Program-made: the position numbers and the translations under genes
Assembly: GCA_008729055.1 (NCBI GenBank)
Contig: SDUX01000002.1
Location: forward strand, 7,107,485 to 7,171,484
Reading direction: 5' to 3'
DNA: 64,000 nt
From: Pyropia haitanensis
Lineage: Eukaryota; Rhodophyta; Bangiophyceae; Bangiales; Bangiaceae
Shown: one piece after another, positions 58,150 to 64,000 of the stretch
Layout of the letters: each line of letters starts with the position of its first letter
How positions within the stretch are numbered: the stretch's first letter is position 1
Notes under the pieces: model-generated
The model's input: the letters and a program-made list of their open reading frames with translations, nothing else
What the model was told of the DNA's origin: nothing
Databases searched by the model: none

Positions 58150-58389
58150 CGTTTTCTTTGGAATACTACCTCTCATCCGGAATCCTTCCCGCAGCACCTC
58201 GACACCACGAGCCAGCGCTTGAGTGGTGCGGCTGGCTCGCGACGACCTGCTGTGGGGTCACGTCTTTTTTGCGTCATCTTGGTCGCGCCTTGAATATCGC
58301 CTTTTTGGCCTGCCGCCTCTGACCAGCGGGCATTGTTTCCGTCAACCTTGTGCAGGCGCACTTGCTCGGCGCGCCGGCGCTCACTTGCC

Positions 58390-59170
58390 ATGGCAGAAGC
58401 CAAGGTCTCGTTCAAGATAACGCTGACGTCAGACCCAAAGCTGCCATTCCGGGTGTACGTTCTTTGCCTATATTGTTTTCTCTCTGCGGAGCCCGGTTTG
58501 AAGCGTGCAACCTCTGGTTCAAGGCTGAGCGTCGTCCGGTGTCGTGCGCATGTGTCGTCTTCTGGCTGCTTACGTTCCAGGTCTTTTTGTCTTTGTGTGA
58601 TGTGGGTGTTCCAATTGTCCCATTGCCCATTCTCTTTTCTTCCATCTGCTTTGCCGCATCGCACCCTGTTGTTTTGTTGCGTGCTATGCGCACGTGCTCT
58701 TCCCCTCTCCCCTCTACACAGGATTAACGTGCCGGCCGAAGCTCCGTTCACCGCTGTCGTCGCGTTTGCAGCTGAACAGTTCCAGGTACCTGCCGCCACG
58801 TCGGCCGTCATTACGGGGGATGGGAGTGGCATCAATCCAAGACAGTCGGCAGGTACGTGACCTTGCGGGCTGCCCGCTCTGTTCGTTGTTCTGGGCAGGG
58901 TTGTACTTTACTCGCATTGGTCTGGCCCTGGCCAGTTTTCTACCGACCGGTGGTCGGACGTGGCCGCGGGGTTCCGTGTGTCGTCCCCATGCTAACCGCC
59001 GTTCCCCTCATTGTCTCTGGTAGTGGTCCCGCTGCCGCCACACGCGGGCGTGCTCACTTTTATCGTCATTGTGGTTTGGCCGGGTCCTGGCCTTAGGCGA
59101 CGTTTTTCTGAAGCACGGAGGGGACCTTCGCCTCATCCCTCGTGACCGCGTGGGCGGCGCCCGCGTCTAG
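58390..59170 (+). CDS. UFM1: Ubiquitin-fold modifier 1
   Basis: Ubiquitin-like protein conjugated to ER-bound ribosomal and other targets by the UBA5-UFC1-UFL1 cascade. Exons 58390-58454, 58722-58852 and 59097-59170 give 89 aa (human 85). Both donors are GTACGT; introns are 267 and 244 nt. Family segments are KVSFKITLTSDPKLPFRV, APFTAVVAFAAEQFQVPAAT, VITGDGSGINP and VFLKHGGDLRLIPRDRVG. The codons at both exon joins (Val and Gly) are restored only by splicing. The reactive Gly of RVG is followed by GARV, a short propeptide that a UFSP-type protease must remove. Start ATG in TGCCATGG context. Conservation is strong over the full length. Confidence 0.96.
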
Positions 59171-60657
59171 GTGGCGGTCTGGCCTCGGCGTACCATCGTA
59201 GGCTACGTACGTTGGAGCGTGCGCTCAGGGCGGCCAGGTGTATCCTACCTTGGACGCCCGACACGAGGGGGATCCATGAAGGCGTCGTGCCGTTGGTCTG
59301 GCGGATCTGATGGCCTGATGCAGCTGGCGTCTGGTCCGTTGCTGGAGCAGGACCCTGGTGGCCAGGCCCCGTTTGCGTTTCGCGCGTGGGCGTGTTGGCC
59401 TTTTCTCCAGGCTCGTGGCAGCTGGGCCTTCCCGTCCAGCATTTTCCATCTGTCCTGTCGGTGGGGTACGGGTGGAGCTCCCAGCGAGGCAACGCCGCGG
59501 GTGTCGACCGTGGTGCCGACTGTGGGACATCCAGGCAGGCTGCTGGGTCCCCATTGCAGTCGGTCGGTCGCCTGAACACCGAATAGCTTTCTCGCAAGCG
59601 CGAAAGACATGCACCTCTTGGCATAGTCGATGGGGCTCGCGCTTATGGATTCCCCCGACAGGGGGGGCGGGGAGTGTTCGAGGCGGGGTACTGCTTTGCG
59701 TGCCACGACCGTTGGGGTTCATCCTGCAACGAGGACGGCATTCGTAGTGGGGCTGCACGGTGGACACCGTCCAAGCTGGCGGACAGCAGCAGCAAATTTT
59801 AGGCCTCGTCGGGGGTGACGCGGCCCACCCGTGCCGAGTGTCCCCGTCGACCGCGGTGTGGCGCACAGGTGCTGTATAAACAGCAGCCGCGCCTGTGCCA
59901 GCGGACGGTGGTTGTACTCCTTCCCGGGGCGTCGGCAACTACACACACGGAGACTGTTCACATCCGTCGTAGGGTGCTCATATCGATAGTGATGAAACAA
60001 AAGCCCCCAGGGGTCGCACCGCACGAGATAGCCGCTTGGTGCAGTGCACAAGACAATGTGGAAAAACCAAAGAATGAGTGGATCCGCTAAAGGGACAACG
60101 ACTGCCCCTTGCCGTCGTCGCAATAGAGTATACCAAACCGAGGCTATGTACAGACTCGCCCACGGCAATGGAGAAAAAACAAACGCAACAGACCGGGCGA
60201 AACGACTGGCCGGCCGCACGCACAATGCCAACCCATCCGCCCCCCTCCGCACAAGGCTAGACAACAATGTCTACGCCCTGGGATGACCATAAAAAATAAG
60301 AAGACGCCAACAAAGTCACTCGCCGAAAAAAGGGAGCATCTCCCTGACCGCCGACCAGTGACCGCGTGACGTCGGCACAGTTAAAACATGCAAAATAAGA
60401 GCCCCACCGGAGACGGACGCCAGCCCAGGCCTCACTCATCCTGGTAGACCTGCAACACAGCTACACAGGGAGTCCGTTCCTGGTGGTAGACAAAACGGCT
60501 TGCAATATGTACAGCATAGAGCCGACCGGCGTCACAGGGTGAGACCAATGGAAAAGACCACGCCGGTGGGAAGGAGCGGAGGGAAGACGCGAGCTGAGGT
60601 GTCGTCCTGGGCAGTTCTAGCGCGCAGGCGGCACCGCCGCGACCAGGGGCACCGTAT
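59171..60657. other. Unassigned region after UFM1
   Basis: Moderate GC, several frames of 120-240 codons, no recognised domain and no frame with coding-like composition. May include 3' flank of UFM1 and degraded repeats. Confidence 0.4.
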
Positions 60658-61002
60658 TTACACGGCCGCCTTGGAGGCGACCCGCTGCGCGAGCAGCCGG
60701 CACTGGCGCACAAACCGAGGGTCCCGTGTCATCGGGTTGGTGGGCCGGTCAATGGCCGCACCAGACAGCCAGCCGGCCGCACCCAGCGGCCGCTCGACCC
60801 CATCCTCCGCGTTCTCGTCAACCGACGAGCACGTCGACGACAGTGAGGAAGAGGAGGCCGACGAAGGCACCGACAGAGACACCAGGGGATGACGGACGCT
60901 CACGGCCACGGGGCGGACGAGGGAGGGGAAGGAGCGGGTGCGCGGCCGCAACGCAGACAGACACCGGGTGGGGGGCGACGGGGGGGCAGACCCAGGCTCC
61001 AT
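60658..61002 (-). CDS. Hypothetical Ser/acidic-rich small protein
   Basis: 114 codons from an ATG in an AACATGG context to TAA. The middle has a Ser-rich then acidic run (SSASSSSLSS, then SVDENAEDG); the end has a basic helix-like DPRFVRQCRLLAQRVASKAAV. No membrane span and no family recognised. The amino-acid balance is better than in shadow frames nearby, which is the only support. Upstream exons are possible because the frame continues to 61107 without similarity to anything known. Confidence 0.35.
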   Translation of the reverse strand: MEPGSAPPSPPTRCLSALRPRTRSFPSLVRPVAVSVRHPLVSLSVPSSASSSSLSSTCSSVDENAEDGVERPLGAAGWLSGAAIDRPTNPMTRDPRFVRQCRLLAQRVASKAAV

Positions 61003-64000
61003 GTTCGGCAGCAGGTGGACGCCGAAAGTTGATGTGAGGAGATGGAGAGAAGCGACGTCGACGAGGCACAGCCCTGGGGACCGAAGCGCCACCAGGGGGA
61101 GAGACACAAAGGTGGACGTCTCCTAATGAGCAGACTGGCGTTGACCACCACGATGGCGTAAAAGAGCACGCGAGAGAGCAAGGCCTGCTCCACCGACGGC
61201 CGACACACCCGGGAACGAGTGCGCCGCGGCGTCGTCGCAAGTGGCAGGTAGCCGGCAGTGGAAATCAGCTCGGTGCCGTCGGCACCCGTCGTCGGCAAGG
61301 CGCAGGTCGGGTGGTGGCGGGCGGTGGCGGGCGGGCGGACGGGCGGGCGGGGGTGCCCCTCAAAAATGCGTCGATCGACGAGCCGCGCCGACCGTCCCTT
61401 GGTAGCGGGATAGCGGGAGAGGCACAACGTTGACCGTGTCACCACAATCGCGAGCGGTGAGTGGGGGGGGGGGAGGAGGTGACGGTCGGTGGTAGCGGGG
61501 GTAAGGCGGGTAAGGCCTAGGGGGGGGGTGGGGCGTGGGGGATGGGGACGGACAAGGAGCGCGGGCGGGCACGGGCCACGACGCGAACAGCGTGCTGGCT
61601 TGATAATTGAGCGCAGGGGGCGGCGACCGAGAGGGGTTTTGAAACCCTACGACGCGCAACGGCTTGCCGGGCCGTCCCGACGCGCGGCGCTCTCCTGCCC
61701 CGCCACCCCCCCCCCCCCAAAAGTCGTTGGACACACCCCCCCGGTGTTGCTGCCGTCAGCAAGGGGGGCGCGTGCCCACCCCCCCTCTGAACGAGGCCAC
61801 GGGGGCGGGGCGACCCGCGCTGGCTTCCTTTCCACGCGGGGGCCACACACGCCCGAGGTTTGGTGGACCCCGCACGGCCGCCGCGCCCCCACCGACAACG
61901 CCGCCTGGCAGCGCCCGCGGCCAGATACGTCGGCGTCTCTGCGAGCGGGAGACCCGGCCCCCCCCTTCTCACACCTGCCCGCGCCCTTCCCAGAGCCCCC
62001 TCCGTGCCCTTTCCCTGCTGGTCAACCCTCGCACACCAGACGCACGACCGAGTCGTCCGCCAGTCACGGTCAGCCGCGTGTGGCTGCGCCGCAGGCGCGG
62101 CGCGCGCGCAGTGGGCGGGGCCGGGAGAATTATCCAGCACCGCGGGCCCGGCGCGTGGTGTCGGTGTGGCGGGACCGGAGCGCGACGGCCGACGCCTGCG
62201 CCGCGCCCCGCGGACGCGCGGACCATTGGTCCACCCATCAGCATGAAACGGGCCTCTGTCGGGGGGTTGCGGCGGCCGACGGTCCCATGACAATTGACTA
62301 TAACACCTGTCAAATGACTGTGCAAGGCAGAAGAGCTGGTGGTCGGAGGCGGCACCTCCCCCAGTTGGCCGGGTCCGTCGTCGGACTTGTCGGCCACCGG
62401 CCAGCATCCGCCTCCCCGCACGGTTGCCTCGCGTGAGCGTGTCAGAACTCATTAAGCCCAAAGAGTCGCCAAGTCAACTGTAGTATAGACGATGCGAATA
62501 AAAGGCTGCGGTCAGTCGTCCAGATATTTCCACCCAACGGCACCTGCTAGCCTCTATTTCCGACGAGTCGGCGGTCCCTGCTGGACAAACGGTCCACCAA
62601 AGTGGTCCAGGCTGGGCATGCCAGGCCATTCATCCGGACTGGGGCACTTCCAAGGGGCCCACTTCGCACGATGTCTGCCACCGCTGCCCGGCGGTCCCGT
62701 CCTATGGTGTCTCGGGGGGTCCTCTGTGGGAGCGTGTCAAGGCGGTCCTGCACCTTTGGCGTGTGGCCGCGCTGCGGCAGAAAAATGGCGTTCAAAGGAG
62801 CGGGAAAGTACACCAGATTGTCGCCCCGCTCCCCTCGTGCACAAGGAAGGTCGGCTGCGAGCGGGAGTGGGAGAGGCATAACACGCAGTGGTCCCGGCAG
62901 CACGCTGTTTTCGCCGTCCTCTGGAATGGAGCTCCGGTCATCCGCCGGTGTCGCCCGCCCTTTGCGGCGGGGCGGCCCCACGCGGAGGGGATGCAGCAGA
63001 CAGCAACGTCCCATGGCTCCTTCTCCTCAGTCGTCCTGCACACAACGTCTGCTGAGGGGCCTGGCAAGGGCCCCCACATCAACCTTCGTGCGCTGTCCGA
63101 CCCTCAGCGGGTCACGAGTGTAGATAAATGGGGTCTCGTGGAAGTAGAAGGCCTCGCACGAGGGGGATGCGTGACGGGGCGGCAATCGTCACAAAGACTG
63201 ACTGAGGCCCAAAACGTTGGCTGGTACGAGGTATCCGGGAAAACCTTGAAGAAGGAAAATTCTTATGCAGACGTTTGCCAAGGGAAATAGTCCGGGATAG
63301 CGCGTCGGCGTGAACCAAGGCTACTTTCGCCGTCTCACGCGCCTATGTCTCGTGGAAATGCCAGAACTGGGGCTCGTCCGCTCGACTCGCGTGGGTCTCG
63401 TGGGGCCTCTCGTGGTTGAATGGTACTTATGTACACGGGTGGGGCGACTTCACTCATTTGGCACATTCAAACTGAGCCATAAGCTCGTTACTTGAGGCGA
63501 GCAGCGAGCTCGTGGGGTGTCGTTCGATCTCGCAGCCGCGACCGCAACCTCGCCAAGGACATACCGTGGGACATGCTGTCCTCCAGCTCGGATTTCCCTT
63601 CGGATCGCCGGCGGTGGAGGGCGTCTGCGCCAAGTTGGTCGACACGCTCGTGCTGGCCGAGGGAGCGGGTGGTCCGGATGACAAGGCTTGTGGTTGCTGG
63701 CGGGGGGCACCGGCGGCCTCGTCGGCCGAGTTGGTGGTTGCCGGTGGTGGGCGCCGGCGGCCACGTCCGCCGACTTGGTTGCTGGTGGGTTCCCCCGGCG
63801 GGCGGTTTGCGGACAAGTTGTTGCCAGCGGGGGGATCGGTGGTAGGTCCGGCGCGTTGGTGGCTGCTGCTTATGGATGTCGGCGGCCCCAGGCCGACATG
63901 GATGCAGAACACGTGTATACCGCAGCTGGCATGACCTGTGAGATGAGTTTCTTTTTTGTTTGTGCTTCTTGTGTTTGTGCCTTGCAAGGCGGTGACGTTT
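61003..64000. other. Unassigned right end of window
   Basis: GC-rich to about 62.2 kb, then balanced. No convincing gene. The minus strand at about 63270-63318 reads VHADALSR, reminiscent of the RNase H end of Ty3/gypsy elements, but flanking frames do not confirm it. The window ends without a recognisable gene boundary. Confidence 0.4.

Larger units (their letters stand above)
50835..58180. mobile_element. Nested inverted-repeat (foldback-like) element, about 7.3 kb
   Basis: Three concentric inverted features: 48-bp terminal boxes (50866-50913 and 58102-58149), GC-rich trinucleotide arms (CCG-rich left, GGC-rich right), and an AT-richer inverted core (about 53.49-55.97 kb). Sequence just outside the boxes (CCGG, TAGTA, CAAAGAA in matching order) is also inverted, so the true ends lie some tens of bases farther out. 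No transposase was recognised. Probably a non-autonomous foldback or TIR element; exact ends and target duplication are not established. Confidence 0.6.

Overview
This is nuclear DNA from a GC-rich eukaryote. The genes carry short spliceosomal introns of about 190-550 nt, start codons sit in GCCATGG-like contexts, and the products are eukaryote-specific (uL14/RPL23, RPN10, EMC6, TM9SF, UFM1, a brawnin/UQCC6-like protein). A group II-type truncated haemoglobin, a TenA-type thiaminase and a Ty1/copia element, together with the high GC, would fit an alga or other protist. UFM1 argues against most fungi. I cannot name the organism. Most long open frames in the window are shadows caused by GC-rich trinucleotide repeats.

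Layout. 0.4-1 kb: truncated haemoglobin. 1-6.7 kb: gene-poor, one doubtful low-complexity frame. 6.7-17 kb: a compact housekeeping block with aspartate aminotransferase 1 (+), TenA (-), UQCC6-like (+), RPN10 (-), aspartate aminotransferase 2 (+) and RPL23 (-). Its genes are arranged as divergent and convergent pairs, and I resolved the intron-exon structure of each. 17.4-24.3 kb: two convergent, extremely Ala/Gly/Pro-rich unknown genes whose frames break at long G or C homopolymers. 25.7-32.3 kb: a complete Ty1/copia retrotransposon with two 606-bp LTRs and a 5-bp target duplication; a slippery site and predicted pseudoknot link gag to pol. 34.1-48.4 kb: two TM9SF genes in inverted orientation flank a 4,378-bp tandem duplication, each unit holding EMC6 and a Golgi sulfotransferase-like gene; the second sulfotransferase copy is broken by one base. 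48.9-50.2 kb: intronless enolase. 50.8-58.2 kb: a roughly 7.3-kb nested inverted-repeat (foldback-like) element without a recognisable transposase. 58.4-59.2 kb: UFM1. 59.2-64 kb: mostly unassigned, with one small hypothetical frame.

Functional themes. The genes do not form one pathway. EMC6, TM9SF, the sulfotransferase and UFM1 act in or at the ER/Golgi. RPN10 and UFM1 belong to ubiquitin or ubiquitin-like systems. The aminotransferases, enolase and TenA are central or cofactor metabolism.

Two genome-wide habits can be read from the sequence. Splice donors are overwhelmingly GTACGT or GTGCGT rather than GTAAGT. CCAAT/ATTGG boxes recur upstream of several genes. The strongest candidates for something undescribed are the -1 frameshift module of the copia element and the large foldback element.
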